A DNA stretch of 64,000 nt, taken from assembly GCF_001937195.1 (NCBI RefSeq), contig NZ_MSDO01000017.1:1-64000 (forward strand), given 5' to 3'. Within the stretch, counting starts at the first letter, position 1, and each line of letters begins with the position of its first letter. The DNA is from Salinicola socius. GTDB taxonomy: Bacteria; Pseudomonadota; Gammaproteobacteria; Pseudomonadales; Halomonadaceae. Position numbers and translations under genes: made by a program. The notes under the pieces were generated by a model. The model was not told where the DNA came from. It worked only from the letters and a program-made list of their open reading frames with translations, and made no database searches. This document shows positions 28,209 to 36,852 of this stretch, one piece after another.

Positions 28209-29708
28209 TCAGGAAGATTCCTTGCCCAGATCGATGCAGAGATACTTGGTTTCCAGATACTCCTCGAGGCCATACTTGGAGCCTTCGCGACCCAGGCCGG
28301 AAGCCTTGACGCCGCCGAACGGTGCGCTGGCGTTGGAGATCAGCCCCGTGTTGATGCCGACCATGCCGTATTCGAGCGCTTCGGCGACCCGCCAGACCCG
28401 GCCCAGATCCTTCGAGTAGAAATAGGACGCCAGCCCGAACTGGGTATCGTTGGCCATGCGAACGGCTTCCTCTTCCGTCTCGAAGGGGAAAACCGCCGCC
28501 AGGGGGCCGAAGGTCTCTTCACTGGCGACCTTCATCTCCGGTGTGGCGTGGCTGACCAGTGTCGGGGAAAAGAAACGCCCGCCCAGCGAATGCTCGTGGC
28601 CGCCGAGCAACAGCTGCGCGCCCTTGTCGGTAGCATCCTTGATGTGGTCGGTCACCTTGGCCACCGCATCGTCGTCGATCAGCGGACCGATATTGACCCC
28701 GTCCTCGAAGCCGTTGCCCACCTTGAGCTCACTGTTCATGGCAGCGGCCAGCTTTTCGCTGAAGGCGTTGATCACGCTGGATTGAACCAGGAAGCGGTTG
28801 GTGCAGACGCAGGTCTGTCCGGCATTGCGGAACTTGGACGCGATCGCCCCTTCGACCGCCGCATCCAGATCGGCATCCTCGAACACCAGAAACGGGGCGT
28901 TGCCGCCGAGCTCCAGCGAAATCTTCTGGATGTGCTGCGCGGCACCGGCCATCAACGAACTGCCGACTTCGGTCGAGCCGGTGAAGGTGACCTTGCGCAC
29001 GACCGGAGACTCGGTCATCGCCTTGGCGATCTCGCTGGCCTTGCCCGGGACCACGTTGAACACGCCGCGCGGAACACCGGCCTGCTCTGCCAGTGCGGCC
29101 AGTGCGGTGGCGGAGAACGGTGTCTGGCTGGCCGGCTTGATGACGATGGTGCAGCCAGCCGCCAGTGCGGCAGCCGCCTTGCGCGTGATCATCGAGGACG
29201 GGAAATTCCAGGGCGTGATGGCGCCGACGACGCCCACCGGCTGCTTGGTGACCACGATACGCTGCTGGGTGTTGGCAGCTGGAATGGTGTCACCGTAGAT
29301 ACGCCGTGCTTCCTCGGCAAACCAGCGCATGAAGCTTGCGGCATAGACGATCTCACCCGCCGCCTCCTTGACCGGCTTGCCCTGCTCGGCGGTCATGATC
29401 GCGGCCAGTTCATCCTTGTTCTCGAGCATCAGCTCGTACCACTTCATCAGGATGTCAGCGCGCTCCAGCGCGGTGTGATTGCGCCAGCCCGGAAGCGCGG
29501 CTTCGGCCGCATCGATCGCCCGCTCGGTCTCGGCACGCCCCAATCTCGGCATGCGCCCCAGGATCTCGCCATTGGCAGGGTTATCGACGTCGATCTGCTC
29601 ACCGCTGTCGGCGGCAACCCAGTTACCATCGATATAGGCAAAAGGTCTGAACAGCGCGCCCTCTTTCACGGACTCTGCATTGACGGACTGTGCTTGGTCG
29701 GATTGCAT
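28209..29708 (-). CDS. gabD: NAD(P)+-dependent succinate-semialdehyde dehydrogenase
   Basis: 499 residues, class I aldehyde dehydrogenase. Seen: cofactor-binding GVVGAITPWNFPSSMITRK, IVIKPASQTP, VTFTGSTEVG, the catalytic glutamate in LELGGNAPFLVFEDADLD and the catalytic cysteine in FRNAGQTCVCTNR. The C-terminal PFGGVKASGLGREGSKYGLEEYLETKYLC is characteristic of the GabD subgroup. Oxidises succinate semialdehyde to succinate in GABA/polyamine breakdown. No gabT or regulator is adjacent, so other short semialdehydes (glutarate semialdehyde) remain possible. Convergent with purH. Confidence 0.9.
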   Translation of the reverse strand: MQSDQAQSVNAESVKEGALFRPFAYIDGNWVAADSGEQIDVDNPANGEILGRMPRLGRAETERAIDAAEAALPGWRNHTALERADILMKWYELMLENKDELAAIMTAEQGKPVKEAAGEIVYAASFMRWFAEEARRIYGDTIPAANTQQRIVVTKQPVGVVGAITPWNFPSSMITRKAAAALAAGCTIVIKPASQTPFSATALAALAEQAGVPRGVFNVVPGKASEIAKAMTESPVVRKVTFTGSTEVGSSLMAGAAQHIQKISLELGGNAPFLVFEDADLDAAVEGAIASKFRNAGQTCVCTNRFLVQSSVINAFSEKLAAAMNSELKVGNGFEDGVNIGPLIDDDAVAKVTDHIKDATDKGAQLLLGGHEHSLGGRFFSPTLVSHATPEMKVASEETFGPLAAVFPFETEEEAVRMANDTQFGLASYFYSKDLGRVWRVAEALEYGMVGINTGLISNASAPFGGVKASGLGREGSKYGLEEYLETKYLCIDLGKESS

Positions 29709-29977
29709 GACTCACTCCTCCTTGATGTGCTTGCCGGATGCGGATGATCAGCCCATCCTGACCGGCCGTGGCCACGGATCAGCGTGCAACGGGATCGTTG
29801 GTGACGGCAACCTGCGACGACGAATTCAGTGTCACTGTGCTACCCGACAGGATGGCGTGTTAACGCCACCTCTGCCAGTCGAAAGCCGCGTCGGCTGGGT
29901 ATCAGCCGGCGCCGGGCCGGGCATGCCCCTGAAAGAGCGGCACAGGAATGGCGACAGCGGCCCGGCGGCGAAGCGAT

Positions 29978-30427
29978 TCACAGCTGTGACCACAGGGTCA
30001 CGCCCACGGCAATCGCGATTGCCGCGCCGCTCAGCCAATAGCCGTTGACGCGCTGTGAATGGCGATGGATATGGCGCAATCCCAGCCAGGCCAGCGCGAT
30101 CGCCACGACCTCCACCACCGGTGCGTAGCGCCCTGCACTCAACCCGACCAACGACATCACCAATGCTGCCAGCGACCAGTGAGAAAGCTGTTTGCGCCGC
30201 GTCTTGCCGTTGACATCGCGCGTACTGCTGGCTCGACGCTGAACTTCGGGACGATTGAAGACCTGGATCGCCAGCCCATCGCGCAGCTCGAAGCGAACCG
30301 GGGTACCGGCGCTCGGCAAGCCGCGACCTCGCCACTGCGCCAATTGGAACGAATAGCGTTTGCCGTCATCACCCTCGACCTCACCGGTCTGGGCTTCGTC
30401 GTCGAAATGAGAAAGGCGACCATCCAT
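29978..30427 (-). CDS. Small protein with cold-shock-like domain and membrane helices
   Basis: 149 residues from ATG 30427, chosen because AAGGAT precedes it; the open frame reaches 30553. The first ~60 residues (MDGRLSHFDDEAQTGEVEG, YSFQLAQWRG, GTPVRFELRDG) resemble the cold-shock-type OB fold that fronts DUF1294-like proteins. A basic linker follows, then hydrophobic spans LAALVMSLVGLSAG, VVEVVAIALAWLGL and GYWLSGAAIAIAVGVTLW. Possibly an RNA/DNA-binding domain tethered to the membrane; function not known. Confidence 0.72.
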   Translation of the reverse strand: MDGRLSHFDDEAQTGEVEGDDGKRYSFQLAQWRGRGLPSAGTPVRFELRDGLAIQVFNRPEVQRRASSTRDVNGKTRRKQLSHWSLAALVMSLVGLSAGRYAPVVEVVAIALAWLGLRHIHRHSQRVNGYWLSGAAIAIAVGVTLWSQL

Positions 30428-30575
30428 GGGACTATCCTTGCGGCTCTCTTTGAAACCTTCGTGACGACCTGCCGCGATGCGGTCTTCGCGACCGCCTCCG
30501 CCTGGCGGGAACTTTGGCCCGCCAGCCCGAATCAGCGAAAACTCGTGCGGCAAAAGACCCGATCCGTGAACCCGA

Positions 30576-31163
30576 TCAGCGACCGTTGACCAGCATCAGG
30601 AACTCCTGACGCGTCGTCTGATTCTTGCGGAAGCTGCCCAGCATTACCGAGGTCGTCATGCTGGAATTCTGCTTCTCGACACCTCGCATCATCATGCACA
30701 TGTGCTGGGCCTCGATCACCACGCCCACCCCGCGAGCCTCGGTCACCTGCATCACGGCTTCGGCGATCTCGCGAGTCAGGTTTTCCTGAATCTGCAATCG
30801 GCGCGCATACATGTCGACGATCCGCGCGAACTTCGACAGCCCCAGCACCTTGCCCTGAGGGAGATAGGCGATGTGACACTTGCCGATGAAAGGCAACACA
30901 TGGTGCTCGCACATCGAGTACATCTCGATGTCCTTGATCAGCACCATTTCATCGGTATCGGACGCGAAGACCGCGCCATTGATCAGCGCTTCCAGGGACT
31001 GGCCGTAGCCCTGTGTCAGGAACTGCATCGCCTTGGCGGCACGCATCGGCGTATCGCGCAGACCTTCACGCTCGGGATCTTCTCCCAGCTTCTCGAGAAT
31101 GCCGTGGAAGTGGCCCGCCAGTTGCTCTGTCATGTTGCTGCCTTGTCTATCGGTATCATTCAT
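30576..31163 (-). CDS. folE: GTP cyclohydrolase I
   Basis: 195 residues; M11 (MTEQ) is an alternative start. Zinc enzyme making dihydroneopterin triphosphate from GTP, the entry to folate and related pterins. Seen: [13 protein letters not shown], the zinc ligands C85 and H88 in [10 protein letters not shown] and C156 in [31 protein letters not shown] and TSVMLGSFR. Full length for the family. Monocistronic, on the same strand as its neighbours. Confidence 0.97.
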   Translation of the reverse strand: MNDTDRQGSNMTEQLAGHFHGILEKLGEDPEREGLRDTPMRAAKAMQFLTQGYGQSLEALINGAVFASDTDEMVLIKDIEMYSMCEHHVLPFIGKCHIAYLPQGKVLGLSKFARIVDMYARRLQIQENLTREIAEAVMQVTEARGVGVVIEAQHMCMMMRGVEKQNSSMTTSVMLGSFRKNQTTRQEFLMLVNGR

Positions 31164-31171
31164 CGAATGCT

Positions 31172-31314
31172 AGGCACTGCCTGAAAACTGCCTGCGCTCG
31201 CCCATACGGCGTTAAAAATCGACTCAAAATGCTCATTTACACGCCGTAAACTCCGCCCTTTCGCCGATTTTTGCCTTGTCTTGCCTTCGCTCGTCGACTT
31301 TTCAGACAGCGCCT
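31172..31314. repeat. Dispersed palindromic repeat family, copy C (full form)
   Basis: 143 bp with inverted ends AGGCACTGCCTGAAAA and TTTTCAGACAGCGCCT, and inner words CTGCGCTCGCCCATACGGCG, TTAAAAATCGACTC, ATGCTCATTTACACGCCGTAAAC and CGCCGATTTTTGCC. Same family as 2999-3075, 24868-24913 and 55304-55519. It encodes nothing and lies upstream of folE. Confidence 0.82.
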
Positions 31315-31423
31315 ACGCCCGCGTTGGCACTCGGCCCCATTGTCGGTGTCGGCCAATTCTAGCGAAACTCCATCGGCACCACTATCACGACAAGCCCTCG
31401 AGCCACTACGGATCGGCAGCGGT

Positions 31424-32410
31424 TCAGGCCAGCCAGCGCGGAGAGTCGAGTGCCAACCGCTGCTGCTCGAGATGTCGGATGTGCTGGTCCCAGTAGCCGC
31501 TATCGGCGACATAGGGGAAAGCGCGAGGGAACGCGGGATCCTGCCAGCGCGCCGTGACCCAGGCACTGTGGCGAATCAGGCGCAAGGTGCGCAGCGCTTC
31601 GATCCACTCGAGCTGACGACGGTCGAACTCCCGGGTCATCTCGTAACCTTCGATGACTTCGGACAGCTGCATCTGCCACTCCTCGGGGGACTGGGCGGTC
31701 AACAGCATCCACAGATCCTGCACCGCCGGCGCCATCAGGCAATCATCGAAGTCGACCAGCGCAAAGTGCTCGTCCCGCCCCAGCATGTTGCCGAGATGGC
31801 AGTCGCCGTGAACACGCTGCAGCGAACTTTCCGGCCAGGCACGCTCCGCCAGCAGCGGTAGCAGCGAATCGATGACCTGGCCGTAGCTCTTGCGCTGTCG
31901 GGCGTCGAGCCAGCTTGCCTGAAGCACTCGGATACGGCTCTCCTCGACCATCGTGTCGAGATCGAGCCGGATTCGGTGACGGAAGGGTTGGCGAGCACCA
32001 ACGTCGTGGACTCTGCCGATCAGCTCGCCAAGCGCAAACAGATGTGCGGGATTGTCGAGTTCCGGCGCCTGACCGACGACGTGGGCGAACAGCGCAAATC
32101 GGAAACCTTCGAAGTGATGCAGCGTGGCGCCAGTGGCGTCTTCCCACGGCGCCCCGACGGAGATCGACTCCGCCGCCAGGGCCTGGAGAAACTCGTGCTC
32201 TTCGAGGATCTGATCGTCGCTCCAACGCTCCGGGCGGTAGAACTTGACGACCCATCGACGGCGGTCGTCGTCGGTCAGCGAGTAGACCCGATTTTCATAG
32301 CTGTTGAGCGCGAACGGCTCACCGGGCAACCAGAGGCCAAGAGACTCGACTGCCTCGACGACCCGCTGTGGCGTCAACGTCTCGAACGGATGCAGGGAAA
32401 CGGCGCTCAT
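31424..32410 (-). CDS. srkA: Stress response kinase A (YihE/SrkA-like)
   Basis: 328 residues from ATG 32410 (MSAVSLHPFETL...), which has GAGG before it; the frame is open to 32446. Aminoglycoside-phosphotransferase-like kinase fold. Seen: LNSYENRVYSLTDDDRRRWVVKFYRPERW (nucleotide-binding Lys), the catalytic loop RVHGDCHLGNML, the metal-binding VDFDDCLMAPAVQDLWMLL, and C-terminal ALRTLRLIRHSAW, all hallmarks of SrkA. A Ser/Thr kinase that in E. coli protects stressed cells from death. Here it is between folE and comF, and no dsbA follows. Confidence 0.92.
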   Translation of the reverse strand: MSAVSLHPFETLTPQRVVEAVESLGLWLPGEPFALNSYENRVYSLTDDDRRRWVVKFYRPERWSDDQILEEHEFLQALAAESISVGAPWEDATGATLHHFEGFRFALFAHVVGQAPELDNPAHLFALGELIGRVHDVGARQPFRHRIRLDLDTMVEESRIRVLQASWLDARQRKSYGQVIDSLLPLLAERAWPESSLQRVHGDCHLGNMLGRDEHFALVDFDDCLMAPAVQDLWMLLTAQSPEEWQMQLSEVIEGYEMTREFDRRQLEWIEALRTLRLIRHSAWVTARWQDPAFPRAFPYVADSGYWDQHIRHLEQQRLALDSPRWLA

Positions 32411-32450
32411 ACGGACCTCGACTGACGGCGACATGCTTGTGCGCATGCTA

Positions 32451-33206
32451 TCAGATTCGCACTGATGGCGTACGCGCGAACGCCAGCGCCGTAATCTGCC
32501 GCGCCCCGGCAGCCCGACAGGCCAGCGCCAGTGATTCCAGCGTCGCCCCGGTGGTCATGACATCGTCGACGATCATCACCGCCGCCGGTAATGGCTGGTT
32601 CACCGCGAATGCCCGTTTCACGTTGCGTCGTCGCGACACACGATCCAGCCCCCGCTGGGACGGCGTCTCCCGCAGTCGCTCGGCCTCTACCATTGGTAGC
32701 TTCAAACGCTCGGCCAGACGCTTCGTCAGCCACGCCGTATGATCGAACCCCTGTTCACGAGTTCGCTCGCGCTGGCCGGGCACGCCGATCACAGCTTCGC
32801 CGAGGTCGAGGCCACGACTCAGGGAAGCCAGCATCAGCTGAATCAACACTTCGCCTGCCCGCGGATCCGCCGAGAACTTGTAGCGCTGGATCAGCGGCGT
32901 CATGCGCGACTCGTAGCGCAGCGGAACCCATGCCGACGTCTGCGCAGGCGGATGGCGGAGACAGCGTCCGCACCGACGTGGCGTGGAAGGCGCGAGCGCG
33001 TTCGTCGGCAATGGTTCGGCGCAAAGCCCACACGCACCATGATTCCAGGGCATGTCCGCAAAGCAATCGGCGCACCAGGGCACGCCGTCGGCCACGGCCG
33101 TATGGCAGAAGGCACAGTAGCCTGGCAGCGCCGTTTTCAACTGAGCGTGGATCCAGCCACATAACCGGCGAGTCGTTGGTTTCACCGCTTTCAGACATCG
33201 CAGCAT
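32451..33206 (-). CDS. comF: ComF-family phosphoribosyltransferase-like protein
   Basis: 251 residues. N-terminal zinc-ribbon-like double CxxC (C31/C34 in YCAFC, WCADC, then ACGLC and RCGRC), followed by a PRTase fold: PLRYESRMTPLIQRYKF, GVPGQRERTREQGFDHTAWL, the family phrase RLRETPSQRGLDRVSRRRNV, and the PRPP-binding loop MIVDDVMTTGATLESL. ComF proteins help take up or process DNA during natural competence in Haemophilus and Bacillus; in proteobacteria they are also called GntX. The common neighbour bioB is not in this window. Confidence 0.92.
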   Translation of the reverse strand: MLRCLKAVKPTTRRLCGWIHAQLKTALPGYCAFCHTAVADGVPWCADCFADMPWNHGACGLCAEPLPTNALAPSTPRRCGRCLRHPPAQTSAWVPLRYESRMTPLIQRYKFSADPRAGEVLIQLMLASLSRGLDLGEAVIGVPGQRERTREQGFDHTAWLTKRLAERLKLPMVEAERLRETPSQRGLDRVSRRRNVKRAFAVNQPLPAAVMIVDDVMTTGATLESLALACRAAGARQITALAFARTPSVRI

Positions 33207-33313
33207 CGGCTCTTCTCTCGATCGCTTCGCTATCGATCATTCAATGTTGATGTCGACTGCGACGACGAAAACTGAAGCCATTACCCGATTATCGGTGACC
33301 GGACGGCCAACGA

Positions 33314-33341
33314 TTGACATCGATAGCGCGGCCAGTAAAAT
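33314..33341 (+). promoter_or_regulatory. Sigma-70 promoter of the tRNA-Leu gene
   Basis: Perfect -35 TTGACA (33314-33319), 16-bp spacer and -10 TAAAAT (33336-33341), followed by a G/C-rich discriminator (AAGCGCGCC) as is usual for stringently controlled tRNA promoters. Confidence 0.82.
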
Positions 33342-33359
33342 AAGCGCGCCTGTCGGAAT

Positions 33360-33444
33360 GCGGATGTGGTGGAATTGGTAGACACGCTAGATTTAGGTTC
33401 TAGTGCCGAAAGGTGTGGGAGTTCGAGTCTCCCCATCCGCACCA
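33360..33444 (+). tRNA. tRNA-Leu, anticodon UAG
   Basis: 85 bases including an encoded CCA. Acceptor arms GCGGATG (33360-33366) and CATCCGC (33434-33440) pair fully. The anticodon stem CTAGA/TCTAG encloses loop TTTAGGT with anticodon TAG at 33394-33396. A long variable arm (TGCCGAAAGGTG region) and GTTCGAGTC T-arm complete a class II leucine tRNA. Reads CUN codons. No integrase or repeated 3' end was seen beside it. Confidence 0.96.
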
Positions 33445-33677
33445 ACAAGGCTGAACCCGCATTATCCGAGCGGATCCTGCCAGTACCCTCCGACCGACCC
33501 TCCCAGTGCATCAAGTCTCGTAGTGCGCGTGGTCTCTTAGCACCTCTTGCCCCTTAGCACCCTTGGCCCCGCAGCACACCAAGTCGCGAAACGATGCGTT
33601 GCTCCGCACGATTTCGATTCTGCCATTCTGCAGCCCACCCTCGCGGGACATCGGTTGACCACTCGGTATTCGGGCGT

Positions 33678-34376
33678 TCAACCATCCAGGTGACGAATCC
33701 ACTGCCGCACTCGCCATCGCTGAAGCCGATTGGCATAGCGCTTGGTATCCAGCGATACCGGCACCAGCGTGCAAGCTTCGTCGTCGTTCATGTGAAGGCG
33801 AAAGCGTCGTTCGGCACCGATCGGATGATCTTCACTGCCGTAGATGGCCACTACGCGAATATCGAGAAATTGAAAGACGGTATCGTCTTTGGGGCGATCG
33901 TGCTCGAGGGCGACCTCATGGACGTTGCACAGGCGCCGCAGAATGGCCTCGAAACTGCCCACGTGACTGAAGCTACCGGGGAGCATCGGGCCCTGGCTCG
34001 ATCGCATCCCCTCTCTATCCTGTTCGTGTCGACAGTTCCCGCCCTGATCCTTGCCATGCTCCGAGCTCGAGTCCTCGGAATCGGATCTATCCTGTCGGTG
34101 GTCCGCCTCGAAGTCGATCATGTCATTCGTCAACGAGCCTTTGCTGGTGTGCAAGGTCACGATGATATGTTCCAGGAAGATCGGCTCGGAGCTCATGTTG
34201 CTGATCAGGCACAGTGACGTCAGATCATTGCCATGGCCGCGATTGATGATGATGCGAGGTCGCCGTGTCCTGGCAAAGTTCCGGTAGAGAATCTGCGCGT
34301 AAAAGAACCACACGAAAAGCGTCAATATGCTCGTGATGGCGGTTATCGCCTTGCTGTGTTCTGACAACCATTCCAT
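33678..34376 (-). CDS. Hypothetical membrane-anchored protein
   Basis: 232 residues, family not recognised. One N-terminal membrane helix (AITAITSILTLFVWFFYAQILYRNF region, about residues 10-33), then a beta-rich soluble part: RRPRIIINRGHG, LTSLCLISNMSSEPIFLEHIIVTL. A hydrophilic stretch RQDRSDSEDSSSEHGKDQGG (about residues 91-112) looks disordered. The C-terminal half has VFQFLDIRVVAIYGSEDHPIG and ends in a basic RLQRWRVRQWIRHLDG. Lies alone between tRNA-Leu and the small-RNA gene, on the strand of the latter. Codon use is not strikingly foreign. It resembles single-pass proteins of unknown function that senses nothing I can name. Confidence 0.62.
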   Translation of the reverse strand: MEWLSEHSKAITAITSILTLFVWFFYAQILYRNFARTRRPRIIINRGHGNDLTSLCLISNMSSEPIFLEHIIVTLHTSKGSLTNDMIDFEADHRQDRSDSEDSSSEHGKDQGGNCRHEQDREGMRSSQGPMLPGSFSHVGSFEAILRRLCNVHEVALEHDRPKDDTVFQFLDIRVVAIYGSEDHPIGAERRFRLHMNDDEACTLVPVSLDTKRYANRLQRWRVRQWIRHLDG

Positions 34377-34519
34377 GGTCGTGACCGACTCCTGCCTACG
34401 GGATTACGAAGAAGGCTAATGTAGGCGAGAACGATGACGACCGATATAACTCAGTTTGGTTACGGTGAAAGGATGTGCCGCGATGAACCGGACGACATGA
34501 GGTCGGTCTCGGAAACACG

Positions 34520-34545
34520 AAAGGCGGGCCTCGCGGCCCGCCTTT
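34520..34545 (-). terminator. Terminator of the CsrB-like small RNA
   Basis: On the minus strand AAAGGCGGGCC-GCGA-GGCCCGCCTTT, a perfect 11-bp stem with a 4-base loop, followed by CGTGTTT. The T-tract is short, but the stem is very stable. Confidence 0.8.
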
Positions 34546-34738
34546 ATAATAAACCGCCTGAACCTGGACCTCCTGTCCCGCCGTGGCGTCATCCTGACGT
34601 GGCGTGATTCGCGGTAATGCTTGAGCCTCGTCGTCGTCATCCTGATTCCGACAGGCTGGCAGTCTTCCTTGACTGCGAATCCGACTTACCTTCCATATCC
34701 TTGAACCCATCCGTGGGTGCGGTAAGTCAGCTAACGAA
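34520..34738 (-). ncRNA. Candidate CsrB/RsmZ-family small RNA that sequesters CsrA
   Basis: About 219 nt on the minus strand, predicted from sequence features. The transcript would hold nine GGA motifs (plus-strand TCC at 34571, 34592, 34640, 34647, 34666, 34680, 34692, 34698 and 34710). At least five sit in the loop of a small perfect hairpin: ACCCA-CGGA-TGGGT (34705-34718), AGTC-AAGGAA-GACT (34661-34674), CCTG-TCGGAAT-CAGG (34641-34655), CGTCA-GGA-TGACG (34587-34599) and GGAC-AGGAG-GTCC (34566-34578). It ends in a GC-rich terminator and starts 7 bases after a -10 box. GGA in hairpin loops is the CsrA/RsmA binding signal, and such arrays define CsrB, CsrC, RsmY and RsmZ. Small reading frames across it break the pattern and resemble no protein. 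Confidence 0.85.
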
Positions 34739-34744
34739 GACAAA

Positions 34745-34771
34745 GTTATACAAGAGTTGTCGACGAGTCAA
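34745..34771 (-). promoter_or_regulatory. Sigma-70 promoter of the CsrB-like small RNA
   Basis: Minus strand: -35 TTGACT (34766-34771) and -10 TATAAC (34745-34750), 15-bp spacer (16 if CTTGAC is taken as -35). No confident GacA/UvrY upstream palindrome (TGTAAG-N6-CTTACA type) was found by eye, although GCTAAGATGCTCAGAC upstream is weakly palindromic. Confidence 0.65.
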
Positions 34772-35304
34772 GCTTTTCGCAAGACCCGCACGTCTGAGCA
34801 TCTTAGCTGCAACCGTGATGCCTTCGACAAAGCCAGAAGAGCTGGAAGAGGTATTCATCACCGGCTGCAAGGAGAAAACCGGCGGAAGGACGCCGGTTTC
34901 CGGGACACCTACCCGCGCTGCGCCCCGGGCCCCTGCGCCAATGGCGGAAGAGGCCCAGGACACTTCTGCGGTCACGCGCCGATACTTTCCGAGCTCCTGA
35001 GTCTTGCGACCCGTTCCCTGGCCCATGCCACTAACCAACGCCTAACGTAAGTCCCTTGGTCACGTCCCTGCAGCAGCCTTCACAGAAAGAATCGGGCAAA
35101 TGTTAGATCAATACATGACAGCCGGTAAAGAGTGGTACAAATTACCCTCGACCTGCTCATCCAGAAACCGGGGCTGCAGACCGGAGGCGTCGATAGCGCC
35201 AAACAAAAGGGCATATAAATTATTTCTCTTATTACCAAAAGTGGAAATTGCGCTATCCTACGTCTATTGACATCACCAGTTCATTTCCAGGGGGATCCGC
35301 TCTC
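34772..35304. other. Intergenic region between the small RNA and the ABC transporter
   Basis: 533 bp. Short reading frames on both strands (about 34727-35050) show no family resemblance, and I treat them as chance. A 9-bp hairpin AAACCGGCG/CGCCGGTTT lies at 34876-34899. From about 35090 the DNA becomes AT-richer towards the transporter, presumably its promoter region. Confidence 0.5.
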
Positions 35305-36087
35305 ATGTCAAAGCGTTTGATTTCAACCTCATCGGTGCGACGCACCACACTGGCAGTGGCGTTGGGCCTTGCTACCTCATTGGGTGCGATGGCGGCACAG
35401 GCCGATACGCTCCGAGTCGGCATGTCGGGCGGCTACTACCCCTTCACTTATGTCGAACAGGACCAGCTCAAGGGATTCGAAGTCGATCTGATGAATGCGA
35501 TCGGCGACATCACCGGTGACGATGTCGAATTCGTGACCGCCAGCTTTTCCGGGCTGGCCGGCATGCTGGATTCCGACAGAATCGATACCATCGCCAACCA
35601 GATCACGATCACACCGGAGCGGCAGTCGAAATATCTCTTCAGCCAGCCGTACGTCTACGACGGTGCCCAGGTCGTGACCCGCAAGGGCAACGACGCTATC
35701 CACGGCGTCGAGGATCTCAAGGGCAAGACCGTCGCGGTCAATCTTGGCTCCAACTACGAGCAACTGCTGAACGAGTTGCCGTATGCGGATGAGATCAACA
35801 TCAAGACATACGACTCCAATATCGAGCAGGATGTCGCCCTGGGGCGCGCCGACGCTTTCGTCATGGATCGTGTCAGTGCCACTCAGGTGATCAAGGACAA
35901 GCCGCTGCCGCTGCAACTGGCAGGCCAGCCATTCTCCAAGATCGAGAACGCCTATCCGTTCCGCGACGACGAGGCGGGCAAGGCACTGAGGGACCGGGTC
36001 AACAAAGCGCTCGCCGAGTTGCGTGACAGCGGAAAATTGGGCGACATTTCCGAGCAGTGGTTCGGGACCGATATTACCCAGCCGTGA
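35305..36087 (+). CDS. Periplasmic amino-acid-binding protein of an ABC transporter (possibly cystine)
   Basis: 260 residues from ATG 35305 (MSKRLISTSS...), after AGGGGGA. Sec signal peptide ending MAAQA. Type II periplasmic binding fold (SBP_bac_3): DTLRVGMSGGYYPFTYVEQDQLKGFEVDLMNAI, the MLDSDRIDTIANQITITPER hinge region, KGKTVAVNLGSNYEQLL, and C-terminal LGDISEQWFGTDIT. Binds a polar amino acid. Resemblance of this protein and its permease to the TcyA/FliY group makes L-cystine a reasonable guess, but the substrate is not proven by sequence. First gene of a three-gene operon. Confidence 0.9.
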   Translation: MSKRLISTSSVRRTTLAVALGLATSLGAMAAQADTLRVGMSGGYYPFTYVEQDQLKGFEVDLMNAIGDITGDDVEFVTASFSGLAGMLDSDRIDTIANQITITPERQSKYLFSQPYVYDGAQVVTRKGNDAIHGVEDLKGKTVAVNLGSNYEQLLNELPYADEINIKTYDSNIEQDVALGRADAFVMDRVSATQVIKDKPLPLQLAGQPFSKIENAYPFRDDEAGKALRDRVNKALAELRDSGKLGDISEQWFGTDITQP

Positions 36088-36106
36088 TCGACATCATGCA
36101 TCAACG

Positions 36107-36138
36107 GCCCATGACGCTGACCGGCGCCATGGGCTTTT
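36107..36138 (+). terminator. Intra-operon hairpin between binding protein and permease
   Basis: GCCCATG / CATGGGC with a 14-base loop followed by TTTTCC, 20 bp after the binding-protein stop. Partial terminators here commonly raise binding-protein level over the membrane subunits. Confidence 0.6.
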
Positions 36139-36177
36139 CCGTTATCTGAGGTCGCCAAGCGCGGAGCGCCAAGCACT

Positions 36178-36852
36178 ATGCACGCACTCGATTTCGACTA
36201 CATGCTGGGCCTGGTGCCCATTCTTCTGGGCTACCTGCCGCTGACGCTCGAGATGGCGGCGGCCGGCATGGCCTGTGCGCTGGTACTGGCCTGTCTGCTG
36301 GCGGTGATCCGCGTGACCCGGGTGCCCGGTCTCAACGCCTTCGCCCTGCTGTTCATCTCGTTCTTCCGCGGCACGCCGCTGCTCGTCCAGTTATTCCTGT
36401 TCTACTACGGGCTACCGCAGGTACTGACTTTTCTGGTGGCGATCAACGGCATCACCGCCACCATTCTCGGCCTGACGCTCCATTTTTCCGCTTACATGGC
36501 GGAATCGATCCGCGCCGCCATCGTAGGTATCGACCGCAGTCAGACCGAAGCGGCGCTCTCCATCGGCATGACACGGGCGCAGCTGATGCGGCGTATCGTG
36601 CTGCCGCAGGCGACCCGTATAGCGACGCCCACGCTGATGAACTACTTCATCGACATGATCAAATCGACGTCACTGGCCTTCACTCTGGGCGTCACCGAAC
36701 TGATGGGCGCGACCCAGAAAGAAGCTGCCGGCAGCTTTCTCTACTTCGAGGCCTTTCTGGTGGTCGCGGTAATCTACTGGATCGTGGTCGAGGCACTTTC
36801 GTGGGTACAGAAATGGCTGGAACAACGACTCAACCGGGCTTATCAGCGATGA
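36178..36852 (+). CDS. Amino-acid ABC transporter permease (His/Glu/Gln/Arg/opine family)
   Basis: 224 residues with about five membrane helices. Seen: [21 protein letters not shown] at the start, the N-terminal family phrase [20 protein letters not shown], and the EAA loop [22 protein letters not shown] that contacts the ATPase. Like others of this family it probably forms a homodimer. Stop codon overlaps the ATPase start (ATGA at 36849-36852). Confidence 0.93.
   Translation: MHALDFDYMLGLVPILLGYLPLTLEMAAAGMACALVLACLLAVIRVTRVPGLNAFALLFISFFRGTPLLVQLFLFYYGLPQVLTFLVAINGITATILGLTLHFSAYMAESIRAAIVGIDRSQTEAALSIGMTRAQLMRRIVLPQATRIATPTLMNYFIDMIKSTSLAFTLGVTELMGATQKEAAGSFLYFEAFLVVAVIYWIVVEALSWVQKWLEQRLNRAYQR

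Noticed and set aside
33360-33700. tRNA-Leu as an integration site of a mobile island
   Set aside because: No integrase, no direct repeat of the tRNA 3' end and no marked composition change nearby.
34396-34743. Small minus-strand reading frames across the CsrB-like RNA
   Set aside because: Low-complexity, basic or acidic runs with no family resemblance; hairpins with GGA loops, a promoter and a terminator explain the region better.
34727-35050. Short reading frames on both strands upstream of the ABC transporter
   Set aside because: Three overlapping frames in different phases, none with a ribosome site or recognisable motif; treated as chance.
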